This document shows positions 1 through 8,065 of a DNA stretch of 21,010 bases, piece by piece. The DNA is from Chrysochromulina parva (taxonomy: Eukaryota > Haptophyta > Prymnesiales > Chrysochromulinaceae). Every line of letters starts with the position of its first letter. Positions within the stretch are counted from its first letter, which is position 1. Location of the stretch: the NCBI GenBank assembly GCA_002887195.1, contig PJAB01000767.1, positions 1 to 21,010 of the forward strand, in the 5' to 3' direction. Both the position numbers and the translations under genes were made by a program. The notes below the pieces were generated by a model. The model ran no database searches. It saw nothing but the letters and a program-made list of their open reading frames with translations, and was not told the origin of the DNA.

Positions 1-1143
1 CGTCGAGCGGAGGCGCACTCCCTCGAACAGGAGAGTGCTGATTACCGCTGATTACCACTGATTACCGCTGATTACCTCTGATTACCTCTGATTACCGCTG
101 ATTACCGCTGATTACCACTGATTACCGCTGATTACCGCTGATTGCATGCTGCTCGATCTCGAACAGGAGAGTGCGGCGGCTGAGGAGCAGTCCAAGGCCA
201 CGCTCGCAGCGGCGAACGAGCGGGTGCGATCGGCGACGGCGCGCGCGGCAGAGGCGGCGGCGCGTGCGGAGGAGGCGGCGCGCGTCAGACGCGAGGCCGA
301 AAGGCGGGCGGCGCTCACCGCTCTGCAGGTGAGCCATGCGCGTGCGGCGCTCGCGGCCGTTGAGGCCGAAGAGAATCCGCACGCGCTTCGTCAACGAGAC
401 GGTGCGGCGCGCGAAGCGGAGCTGGCGGAGAGGCACGCGACGCTCGAAGTGACTGCGCGCGAGGCGTCCACGCGCCACGCCCAGCTCGGAGAGCTCCAGG
501 AGCACTTTGGCAAGCGCGGCGTGCAGAACTTGCTCTATCAGCTGGCGCTCGCGCAGCTCGAGGCCGCGGCGGCGCGCTACGCGTCCGAATTGAGCGACGG
601 TCGACTGCGGCTTCGGCTCGCCTTTGACGAGAAGCTCAGCACAGTGCGCAAGCGCGTGCAGGTGCGCCACCCTGATGACATCTGATTGCGTCTGATTGCG
701 TCTGATTGCGAGCGCGTGCAGGTGCGCCACCCTGATGACCCCTGATGACCGATGCGGACTTTGAGCGCGTGCAGGTGCGCCGCGCCGACGGCTCCTTGGC
801 GGAGCGATCGATCTCACAGCTCTCGGGCGGCGAGTGGCGGCGGCTCGCGCTCGCGCTCTCTCTCGCCTTTGCGGACTTTGCGCGGCAGCGTCTCGGGATC
901 AGCTGCAACGTGCTCGTGCTCGACGAGGTGATGCAGCAGATGGATGTCGACGGGCAGGCGGCCATGGCACGTGTGCTCAAAGGGCTGCAGGTGGAGACGA
1001 CCATCGTCATCGCGCACGGGCTCGCGTCCGATGCGCTCTACGGCGACTTCGAGGCGGTCGACGTGGTTGAAAAGGTGGGCGATGCATCGCGTGTGAAGGT
1101 TGGGGGGCAGCGTCAAGTAGCGGAAGTAGGGATCCCTTTTTGA
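1..1143 (+). CDS. SMC/Rad50/SbcC-like ATPase, C-terminal part (5' end outside window)
   Basis: Inferred exons are 1-30 (or 1-36), 167-661 and 775-1143, ending in TGA at 1141-1143. The middle exon encodes a long Ala/Glu/Arg-rich coiled coil. The last exon carries the ABC signature LSGGEWRRLALALS, a Walker B strand (VLVLDEVMQQMD) and a following IVIAHG segment that fits the H-loop of RecF/SMC/SbcC ATPases. The Walker A half must lie upstream of the window. Joining CAG at 661 to GTG at 775 keeps the frame and gives KRVQ-VRRADG leading into the signature. The family acts in DNA repair or chromosome structure; the exact member is not determined. The gene is broken by two repeat-filled intron loci. 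Without their removal the frame stops at once. Confidence 0.75.
31..166 (+). other. Candidate intron with CTGATTAC decamer array, non-canonical 5' boundary
   Basis: Both flanks read in the same frame as Leu-Glu-Gln-Glu-Ser, and the interruption between them contains stops. A join after CAG at position 30 and again after CAG at 166 is seamless, but the intron would then start with GA (GAGAGT). The alternative is a GC-AG intron from 37 to 166 or 169, which keeps the frame and repeats one or two residues. No GT start gives an in-frame product with the nearby AG sites. Confidence 0.6.
38..147 (+). repeat. Tandem 10-bp repeat, 11 units of CTGATTACCN
   Basis: Eleven consecutive decamers start at 38, 48 and so on to 138. 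They vary mainly in the last base; the last unit is CTGATTGCAT. The array lies between two copies of a 17-bp exon-derived direct repeat (22-38 and 158-174). Confidence 0.95.
662..774 (+). other. Two adjoining short introns (662-721 and 722-774)
   Basis: Each begins GTGCGCCACC and ends GCGCGTGCAG, so the 3' site of the first abuts the 5' site of the second with no exon between. Lengths are 60 and 53 nt. CTGATGAC and CTGATTGC units lie inside and supply candidate branch points. Removing one 113-nt intron or the two in succession gives the same mRNA, in frame. A 29-bp stretch is identical at 651-679 and 711-739, and an 18-bp core recurs at 764-781. Confidence 0.8.
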
Positions 1144-1267
1144 TCGGCGATCTTGTGGACAGGGGTTCCACTAGTACATGGCAATAGTAACGGCTTGAGA
1201 AGTTGCAGGATGCAAGATTTCACATGTTGACCAAAGAGTTCTTCACAGCCCGCGCAAACACGGGGGC

Positions 1268-2227
1268 ATGGACATCTCGGCCGTCAGGAGCGCCATCGAC
1301 GCAGCCATCCTGCGCGGAGCACCACTCTACAATGCTGGCGGGGCGGACGCATGCTACAACCTCTACAGCAAGGTTGCGAAGGAGATCGTTGCTACGGTCA
1401 AAGACGAGCCGACCTCTGAACTACTGAGTGCAGGCCTACGAAGGGCGCAGCAATGCCGCTCCGCGGACGACAAGGCGTGGGCGATGCGGAATTCGTTCGA
1501 TCGTTGCAGCGTCTGCTCGGCAATGCGCATGGGAATCTCTAAGGGCGCTCCCATGTTCAACGCAGGTCGGCAGCGGCAGTGCCTGGAGCTTTACATGATT
1601 GTCGCGAAGGATTGTCTGCGCATCGGCAGCACGCCGCCTCCTGGACTCGAAGCGGCTCTCATGGAAGCTCAGTCGTGTCGGGACGATGCGGAAGCCGCGT
1701 GGGTACTGCGCGACGCTTTCGACGCCACACTGAGTCAATGGATGGGGATGCCAGCGCCATCAAGCAACGACCGGTGCCGTGGAGCAGCACCGCTGAAAGT
1801 GGACGTGACGCCGATCACGTTCGAGGCGCTCGGTGACCCCAAGGTCGGCAGCAATGTGAGCGCCAGCGGCTACAGCCGAGTCCTTTTGTCGCGTGGAGAG
1901 CGCGTCGCGATACTCGCTGGCGACGGGCGCACATGGGTCCCGATCAGCGATGCGCTTCTGGACACCGGAAACGAAGCGCGCACTCTGATCGCCCCACGGG
2001 TGGCCCGCATGCTCGGCGTTGAGCCGTTGGAATCCGCGCCGCCGCTCCAAGTTCGAGGAGTCAATGGCGTCACATCTATGTACCCGCGCGTTGCTTTTAG
2101 GCTGCGAATTGGCGACGTGGAGACGGGCACAGTGATCGGCGCGATCGGCGGCGACACGGCGGTGCTTGTCGGACGCGACATCCTTGCACCGCTGGGTGAC
2201 CTCGGGTACACCGTGCGGCAGAAATGA
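1268..2227 (+). CDS. Retropepsin-like aspartyl protease domain protein with duplicated N-terminal module
   Basis: A single-exon ORF of 319 residues starting at ATG 1268. The N-terminal half has two related modules of about 80 residues, marked by GAPLYNAG...C..LY and GAPMFNAG...C..LY, each followed by a pattern near AQ/AQSCR and a W. The C-terminal half contains LLDTGNEAR, with the D-T-G catalytic triplet at about residues 232-234. Farther on lies AVLVGRDILAPLG, which fits the second hallmark of retropepsin-like folds. Only one aspartyl motif is present, so the active form would have to be a dimer, as in the family. No reverse transcriptase, integrase or LTR is near, so it reads as a cellular gene. 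The substrate is unknown. Confidence 0.7.
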   Translation: MDISAVRSAIDAAILRGAPLYNAGGADACYNLYSKVAKEIVATVKDEPTSELLSAGLRRAQQCRSADDKAWAMRNSFDRCSVCSAMRMGISKGAPMFNAGRQRQCLELYMIVAKDCLRIGSTPPPGLEAALMEAQSCRDDAEAAWVLRDAFDATLSQWMGMPAPSSNDRCRGAAPLKVDVTPITFEALGDPKVGSNVSASGYSRVLLSRGERVAILAGDGRTWVPISDALLDTGNEARTLIAPRVARMLGVEPLESAPPLQVRGVNGVTSMYPRVAFRLRIGDVETGTVIGAIGGDTAVLVGRDILAPLGDLGYTVRQK

Positions 2228-2452
2228 ATGTGCGAATAATGAAAACGCCTCCTTTACCGGTACGTTACGCCTCCTCGGCTCCCCACCCGACCGAGCGAGG
2301 TTTACAGCCATTTCACATCCTCAACACCGCGAGTGCGTGCATGCTCCGTTTCTCGTACAAGTATGGGGTAAGGTACGTGTATTCTGAGCGGGAACATTGG
2401 GTTGTGTCGTGTTTACGTTCACACGTGGTTCCCGATCATCCCTGAACCTCAC

Positions 2453-3520
2453 ATGGACGGGCTGAGCCCGGCGCTCTCGGTCCAGAAGGGTATGACGCTC
2501 TCGCGCGCGCACGACGCCGCAGGCGGCTTTGACTCACTGCGTGAAGCCTACGAGGAGGTCGGTGTCGATGGCTATTACGCAGACCACGGCGCAGCCTACC
2601 GGAACCCGCATGAGCCCATCCTGATCGAGGCGCTGTGCCTAGCTTTCTCAAAGCTGGAGGAGGCTGGGCTCATCGACGCGAGCACACGGCCGCTGCGCGT
2701 GCTCGACTATGCGTGCGGCAGCGGCGAGGGTCATCTCGCCATCCTCAACTGGGTCGACGGGCGCTCTGAGCGTCTCGCCGCCTCTGTGACGGCTGCAGAT
2801 CCATACACGTACATGTCCTACGAGAAGCGTATGGGCTACCCATGCCAGCGCTGGTCATTTGAGGACATTTCGGGCGGCGTGCTAGAGGAGCACCCGCCAT
2901 TCGACGTTGTAGTCGGCGCCTTTTGCTTGCACCTCATCGACAAGTCCTTTCTTCGCACGACGCTCATGGCCCTCGCACGTGCATGCGATGTGCTTGTGGT
3001 CGCAAGCCCGCACAAGCGGCCGCACATTGACGCCGACCACGGATGGGAAGAAGCGACCAGCGAGCTGCTCCACCATCGCATCCACATCCGCTGCTTCACG
3101 TCGCTGCAGAGGCCACGGCCCGATGCGGCGGTGATGGCGGCAGCGGCGGCGCGGGCGGCGACCGCCAAGCACCGCGCTGCCGAGGAGGCGGTGGCCAATG
3201 CTGTGACTCATGGTTTGTATCCGCCCCTTACTGTGACCCAGCGTGGGCATGCCGACAAGGCCGGTGACGACGAGGAGGAGCAAGGCGCCGCGGTGGGCAC
3301 AGCAGTGGCGGCCGCGGAGGACGAGGAGATCGAGGTAGCGCTCGCCGAGATTACGGCGGAGATTGAGGTTCTGAATCTGGGGGCGCTGCGAGCCGCGCTC
3401 GCTGAGGGAGGCCTCGACACCACGGGCAAGAAGGCGCAACTCGCTGAGCGCCTTCGAGAGGCACGCGTCAAGGCAGTGCTGGAGGCGGCTCAACAAGGCC
3501 TTCACGGGGCCGCCTCGTGA
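2453..3520 (+). CDS. Class I SAM-dependent methyltransferase with C-terminal SAP domain
   Basis: 355 residues from ATG 2453. The frame is open farther upstream but without an ATG. SAM-binding motif I is VLDYACGSGEG at about residues 83-93. It is followed by an acidic loop (AADPY) and a post-I segment FDVVVGAFCLHLI typical of class I methyltransferases. After an Ala-rich and an acidic linker, residues of about 305-340 (LNLGALRAALAEGG ... GKKAQLAERL) match a SAP helix-turn-helix motif, which usually binds DNA or RNA. A nucleic-acid or chromatin-associated methyltransferase is plausible; the substrate is not determined. A possible upstream mini-exon (ATG at 2341 followed by GGGGTAAGG) cannot be excluded. 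Confidence 0.75.
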   Translation: MDGLSPALSVQKGMTLSRAHDAAGGFDSLREAYEEVGVDGYYADHGAAYRNPHEPILIEALCLAFSKLEEAGLIDASTRPLRVLDYACGSGEGHLAILNWVDGRSERLAASVTAADPYTYMSYEKRMGYPCQRWSFEDISGGVLEEHPPFDVVVGAFCLHLIDKSFLRTTLMALARACDVLVVASPHKRPHIDADHGWEEATSELLHHRIHIRCFTSLQRPRPDAAVMAAAAARAATAKHRAAEEAVANAVTHGLYPPLTVTQRGHADKAGDDEEEQGAAVGTAVAAAEDEEIEVALAEITAEIEVLNLGALRAALAEGGLDTTGKKAQLAERLREARVKAVLEAAQQGLHGAAS

Positions 3521-3992
3521 ACTTCGCGTTTCTCCGTTTCATTCACGACAGTTCGACACACTTCTAACCGACACGTTTCACAGTTATGGTGAACGGCATG
3601 ATTTTCAGGAATTCCTAGGAACGGGAGCGCTTATTCGAGTGTGTTTCGACCAGTGCAATGGGCCAGTGACCGCCCCACACGCCCACAGTCAGAGACTCAC
3701 AGTGCGGACAGACAGTCACGCGTTCACGGTTCAGACGCGTGGCCCCACAGTGACAGTCAGTTCAGTCACGCACGTCGCCCGCGCCTCGGACGTCGCGACG
3801 CACAAGTTGTCATGAAAGAAACCTACTGGCCGGATCTGTCCACTATCTCACTTCTTTTCTTCCTGAATTGTTTATTAGGGGTACGGAAATAGACGCCCTT
3901 CAAATGAGCGAGAGTTTTTCCGTCACACAGAAAGACTTGCTCTGGTGCTGCCAGAGCGGGAGTTGATCATCTCCATCACTGCTCGGAACACA
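3521..3992. other. Intergenic spacer with CAGT-rich stretch
   Basis: No convincing gene was seen. Positions about 3650-3775 are unusually rich in CAGT/CAGTCAC words (at least eight in about 125 nt). This segment lies upstream of the PP2C start and could be promoter sequence. A short ORF from ATG 3904 is out of frame with the downstream gene. Confidence 0.5.
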
Positions 3993-5870
3993 ATGTTGGG
4001 CCTGGACCCCCTCGCGGTCGATGGTGATCTCGCGTCCCAATTGAGATTCGACAGTTCCTCCGTGGGCACGTCTACCCGCACCCTCAAGGGCGAGGACCGG
4101 ATGGCCACCTGGAAGGGCAAGCTCGAAAACAACGAGGTGCTGCTGCTGCTGGTTGCTGACGGCCACGGTGGAGCTGAGGCTGCTGAGTGGTGCGCCCGCA
4201 ACACGCTGAACGACGTGCGCCTATTTGCCGGGCGCGACGCGTCGGTCGCCTCTTTCCAGGCAGCTTGCAAGGATGCCTTCTCTAAGGCCGCAGACGAGGT
4301 GTGCAGGATCACCAGAAAAGCAGGCAGCACGCTCACAGTTGTGTGTGTCAACGCGACGCTCGGTGAGATGACATGCGCTTCGCTCGGCGACTCGGCCGCA
4401 TACCTCTTCCCGTACACGCACGGCGACGGCAAGGCGAAGCTCAACGGTAACCCACCTGCGCCGCTGCGCCTCACTAGCGACCACCGGCTGCAGAGTAGCG
4501 AGGAGGAGCGACAGCGGGTGCTCACGGCCGGCGCCAAGGTCGCTCAGGCGGCGGGGCCGGACGGAAAGCCCGCGGGGCCCTTACGCGCGTGGCCCGGAGG
4601 CCTCGCGATCGCGCGCACCATTGGAGATGCCGACTGCGGCGACTATATCTGCTCAACGCCGACGGTGAAGTCCATCCGTTTGCCTCGGCTGGGCGCTTCA
4701 GTCGTGGTGGCGTCAGACGGCGTGTGGGACTCGTTCCAAGATGTGGAGCCGCTCACGAGGTTGGTGTACAAGAACACGAGCAGGCAGCTAAGCTCGCAGC
4801 TGCTCGCCGATGCAATCGTCGCCAAGGCGGTCAAAATGCGTGGAGGCCTCCTCGACGATACGAGCTGCATCTTCGTGAGCCTCTTGCCGGCGGATGCGGC
4901 CACATTGCCGCTGCATATGCCGCGAGCGGACCCAGCGCCTCGAACGAACTTCTTCATGAACATCACTGGAACATCCAGCCCCACTCGGCACAACGACCCG
5001 AAGATGGTGAGCGAGGCACTCACGGGTGTCTCGTTGCGAGTGGCCCTCAACCAGCCGAAGCAGGTCGAGGCCTTTCTACGGACAGGCCTCGACGTCAATG
5101 CGATCGACATCGACGGCGATCGCACGCCGCTGCATTGGGCGGCGGCGCGCGGATTTCGTCGGTGCGTCGTCCTGCTACTCGAGGCAGGCGCAGACACGTC
5201 GGCACGCAACGCGGACGGGCTCACGCCGGCAGAGCTCGCACGTGAGCTCGGCCAGCCCGAGATGCATGCGCTCATCTCAGGCTTCAAGGCAGGAGCAGGA
5301 GCAGCAGCTCAGAACAGTGAGAACTCCATAGGTGAGAGCACCACTTCCAGGAGCAGCAGCAGCAGCATAAACCTCTCGACGTCCCCACGTTCAGCTAGCC
5401 CCACGAGTAGTTCAGAGGGCAGCCGACACGGCGGGAGCTACTTTTTCGCGATGGCCGTAGGGCTGGGCACCAGCCTTAAGACGAGCCCCACCGCGATCCG
5501 CCGTGCGATCGGCATGATCTCGCCATCCCGGGTAAGCCCATCATCAAGAAGTGTGCGCTCCAGCGTCCGAGCCGAAGAGGGCATGACTCCGGTCGAGTCC
5601 TTCGACACGGGCAAGCCCGCCGCTGAACGCGACGACTCGCCCCACAGGCCGCCTCGTATGATCGTACCGGTCGATATTTCTGGACGCGACGACTCGACCA
5701 AGATCTTGAGGCCGACCGCCACACCCGCGCACCGGCCCAAGATCATGTCGGCATCGGTGGCTTCAACGGCCAGCTCATTAACATTCTCGCATGGGCACCA
5801 TGGGCACGCCGCCGCGGCAGTCGCCGCAGCTGCAAACGTCGAAGAAATAGACGAGGTAGAACTCTCATGA
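3993..5870 (+). CDS. PP2C-family protein phosphatase with C-terminal ankyrin repeats
   Basis: 625 residues from ATG 3993. The frame extends upstream only from a GTG. PP2C (PPM) motifs occur in order: KGEDRMATW, the metal-binding VADGHGG, GSTLTVV, ASLGDSAAYL, LTSDHRLQSSEEERQR, GGLAIARTIGDADCG, VVVASDGVWDSF and LLDDTSCIFVSL. The metal-ligand aspartates are present, so an active Mg/Mn-dependent Ser/Thr phosphatase is expected. About 70 residues later come two to three ankyrin repeats (DRTPLHWAAARGFRRCVVLL, DGLTPAELA). The last about 170 residues are Ser/Pro/Arg-rich and probably disordered, ending in an Ala/His-rich stretch and an acidic tail. The ankyrins probably select substrate or location. 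Confidence 0.88.
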   Translation: MLGLDPLAVDGDLASQLRFDSSSVGTSTRTLKGEDRMATWKGKLENNEVLLLLVADGHGGAEAAEWCARNTLNDVRLFAGRDASVASFQAACKDAFSKAADEVCRITRKAGSTLTVVCVNATLGEMTCASLGDSAAYLFPYTHGDGKAKLNGNPPAPLRLTSDHRLQSSEEERQRVLTAGAKVAQAAGPDGKPAGPLRAWPGGLAIARTIGDADCGDYICSTPTVKSIRLPRLGASVVVASDGVWDSFQDVEPLTRLVYKNTSRQLSSQLLADAIVAKAVKMRGGLLDDTSCIFVSLLPADAATLPLHMPRADPAPRTNFFMNITGTSSPTRHNDPKMVSEALTGVSLRVALNQPKQVEAFLRTGLDVNAIDIDGDRTPLHWAAARGFRRCVVLLLEAGADTSARNADGLTPAELARELGQPEMHALISGFKAGAGAAAQNSENSIGESTTSRSSSSSINLSTSPRSASPTSSSEGSRHGGSYFFAMAVGLGTSLKTSPTAIRRAIGMISPSRVSPSSRSVRSSVRAEEGMTPVESFDTGKPAAERDDSPHRPPRMIVPVDISGRDDSTKILRPTATPAHRPKIMSASVASTASSLTFSHGHHGHAAAAVAAAANVEEIDEVELS

Positions 5871-6006
5871 ACTCTGACGCTCGGAGGAGGCGTATGTCAG
5901 CAAATTGCATGCCCCCTGACTATCCCCGTTACACCCACTGTGCGTGATGCTCGGCTGATGAGGGAGTTCATTAAGAGGCGAAACCATAAATAAACAGACG
6001 ACGCCG

Positions 6007-6028
6007 TTCGCAAAAAAGTTTGCGAATG
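6007..6028. promoter_or_regulatory. 8-bp inverted repeat TTCGCAAA-n4-TTTGCGAA next to the start codon
   Basis: A perfect 8-bp inverted repeat lies immediately before and into the ATG at 6026. The left arm with its A-run (TTCGCAAAAAA) recurs as ATTCGCAAAAAATAG at about 15574, in the divergent promoter. It may be a transcription-factor site or a 5' UTR hairpin; no identity is assigned. Confidence 0.35.
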
Positions 6029-7036
6029 CTGGACGCCTACGATCCTGGTCCTGCACGCCGGTCCGCCGAAGACGCCGCAGCACAGCGTAAGCTCAAGCGT
6101 GAACGCGCGGCCGCACGGGCTGAAGCTGAACGTGAGGCGCTGGTGAAGCATCTCGAAGAGCAGGATGCACGTCTGAAAATGTCCAAGCTGAAGAAAGAGG
6201 CAATCATGCAGAAACGGCAGCTCGACTCATTTGACCCCACGCCAGCACGCCGGGTGATGTATGATGACAAGATGTGCGCTGATGCGGCTGAGATCCCCGG
6301 TCCAGCCCAGTACTCACCGCGCGTACGGGCCATCACGGAGTCCGGGATCATATTTGCAGGCTCTGTCTTGGGCACTGGTTCTATTCCAGACCGCGACGCA
6401 GGCTCGCTCGACTCGTACCGCGTCAAGATAGCCTCGCAGCAGCCAGGCCCCGCCTCGTACGATCCCAAACTGAGTAGTCAGCGAGGGATGGGCGGATCCA
6501 CCTTTGGGCTCTCGCCCGAGCTTCGGCACGGAAAGGTTGCACCATCTGCGCACGACATGGGCAGGATGGTCGCCCACTTGCGCGACCTGCCATCACCCGC
6601 CGCCTACTCCCCCAGGGATCCTCAGCCAGCGAATAGGGCGTTTCGAATGATGCAGCCCGTGGGTGGCCGCCCAGTTTCGAACCCGAAGCCGCCTCAAGTG
6701 CCTGGACCGGGCACCTACAGTCTCGAAAAAGGACTGTCGTCGGGGCGCTCGGTCACGGTCACCGGGCGTGGCAATTGCAAGTCGGAGCTCGATATGGTTA
6801 TGGATCTCGCTCGGGATCTCCCGGGACCGGGTGCGTACGGCCACAAAACGGAGCTGCGCTCAACGGGTGCTCCGCGCTTCTCCAAAGCGGGCCAAAAATC
6901 TATGATCGAGACCATCATGGACGAGGAGAAGAAGAAGCCCGGCCCGAACGCCTACTTCCCTCAGGCGACTTTTGAAAAGGAGCTAGAGATGCTAAAGTAC
7001 AAACAGGATATCATCAAAGGCCGCATCAAGGCGTAA
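6026..7036 (+). CDS. SHIPPO/ODF3 (STPGR)-repeat ciliary protein
   Basis: 336 residues, single exon, from ATG 6026 (MLDAYDPGPARR). It carries serial Pro-Gly-Pro-x-x-Tyr motifs: IPGPAQY, QPGPASY, LPSPAAY, VPGPGTY, LPGPGAY and KPGPNAY, spaced about 40-60 residues apart. The N terminus has a Lys/Glu/Arg-rich helix followed by SFDPTPARR, which echoes the start of the protein. These repeats define the sperm-tail PG-rich (SHIPPO/ODF3) family, whose members sit on axonemal microtubules. The gene implies that the organism has flagella. It converges with another axoneme-type gene (8066-9391). Confidence 0.85.
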   Translation: MLDAYDPGPARRSAEDAAAQRKLKRERAAARAEAEREALVKHLEEQDARLKMSKLKKEAIMQKRQLDSFDPTPARRVMYDDKMCADAAEIPGPAQYSPRVRAITESGIIFAGSVLGTGSIPDRDAGSLDSYRVKIASQQPGPASYDPKLSSQRGMGGSTFGLSPELRHGKVAPSAHDMGRMVAHLRDLPSPAAYSPRDPQPANRAFRMMQPVGGRPVSNPKPPQVPGPGTYSLEKGLSSGRSVTVTGRGNCKSELDMVMDLARDLPGPGAYGHKTELRSTGAPRFSKAGQKSMIETIMDEEKKKPGPNAYFPQATFEKELEMLKYKQDIIKGRIKA

Positions 7037-8065
7037 AGGTAGAGATTGCATGCGCCCAGCGGGCCACACGCGCCACGGCGCCGGGACGTCCGAGATCCCG
7101 GAGTAATGGCCGGGCAGCGGGCACCACACGCCACGCCAGTGATGGGACAGTAGCCGACTGACCGACCCCCGAGAGCGAGACGCTCCGCGCGCGCGACCAG
7201 GCGCGCACGATTTTTCGTTTCTGTGCTGGTTGTCAGCCGGGTCCCGCGGATGTGCGATGAGGAGCCAGCGCGGTGCCGGTGAGCGGAGGGGTTTTCAGTT
7301 TAGTTTCACGTAGTGGTTTCAGGCAACAGGTAAGCGCATACCAGCCGGACGCGAGGTCCGCATACAAATTATGAGGTCCCCGTCGCGGTCTTACGGATCG
7401 CCGAGGATCTCCGTCACGAGACGTCCGACGATCCGCTGGCGTTCAACTTACCGGACCCCGGCTCCGCTCCAGCCTGAGCCTCCACGCCGCGGGTCCGGCG
7501 TCCGCGCTCCGCCGTCCCCGGGGCGCGTGCACGTGGCTTCCCCGGGCGCCCGGCCGCCGGCGTCCTGTGGGGCGTTCACGCGCTAACCTTCTTGGAGGAC
7601 GTAAATCGTATAATGAATCGCGAGGATTACACTGAGTCGCGTCACGTTTCCAATCTGAGCTGTTACAAACAGGATACAGCTGGCACGCGCGCAGCACGCA
7701 GTACACACTACTCACTACATGGCTCAAACTCACCATCCCGGGTCAACTTGACGCATACAACGAACGTAAATGGAGACGCCACCCGCACGCACAGACCCAG
7801 CCCAGAACCTGTGCTATCATTCGTCGCCTTCTGACACGCCACCGCGGCCACCACGGGTACACACCACCACGCTCATGCCCGGCCACCGCCACCACATCCC
7901 ACGTGCACCCCCCCCCCCCACCTGGTGTCATGGCACATGCACCGCCGCGCGGGCCCGAGGGTGGGCTCACACGCTCGCTGCGCACTCGTTGCGTCCGCCG
8001 AGCGCTGCGGCGGCCGGCGACATGCCGCCGCCGCCGCCGCCGCCGCTGCCACCGCTGTGCGCGCC
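7037..8065. other. 1-kb spacer between convergent genes; poly-C run and CCG repeat
   Basis: No supported gene was found. The only ORFs are Arg/Pro-rich and look random. The stretch holds both 3' flanks, a run of 12 C at 7908-7919 and a (CCG)n tract at about 8024-8045, just past the stop of the minus-strand gene. No tRNA or other recognisable RNA gene was seen. Confidence 0.6.

Noticed and set aside
38..147. CRISPR array or origin iterons
   Set aside because: Units are 10 bp, directly adjoining and without unique spacers, and the setting is a eukaryotic coding gene.
1268..2227. Remnant of a retrotransposon
   Set aside because: Only a retropepsin-like domain is present; no reverse transcriptase, RNase H, integrase or terminal repeats were found around it.
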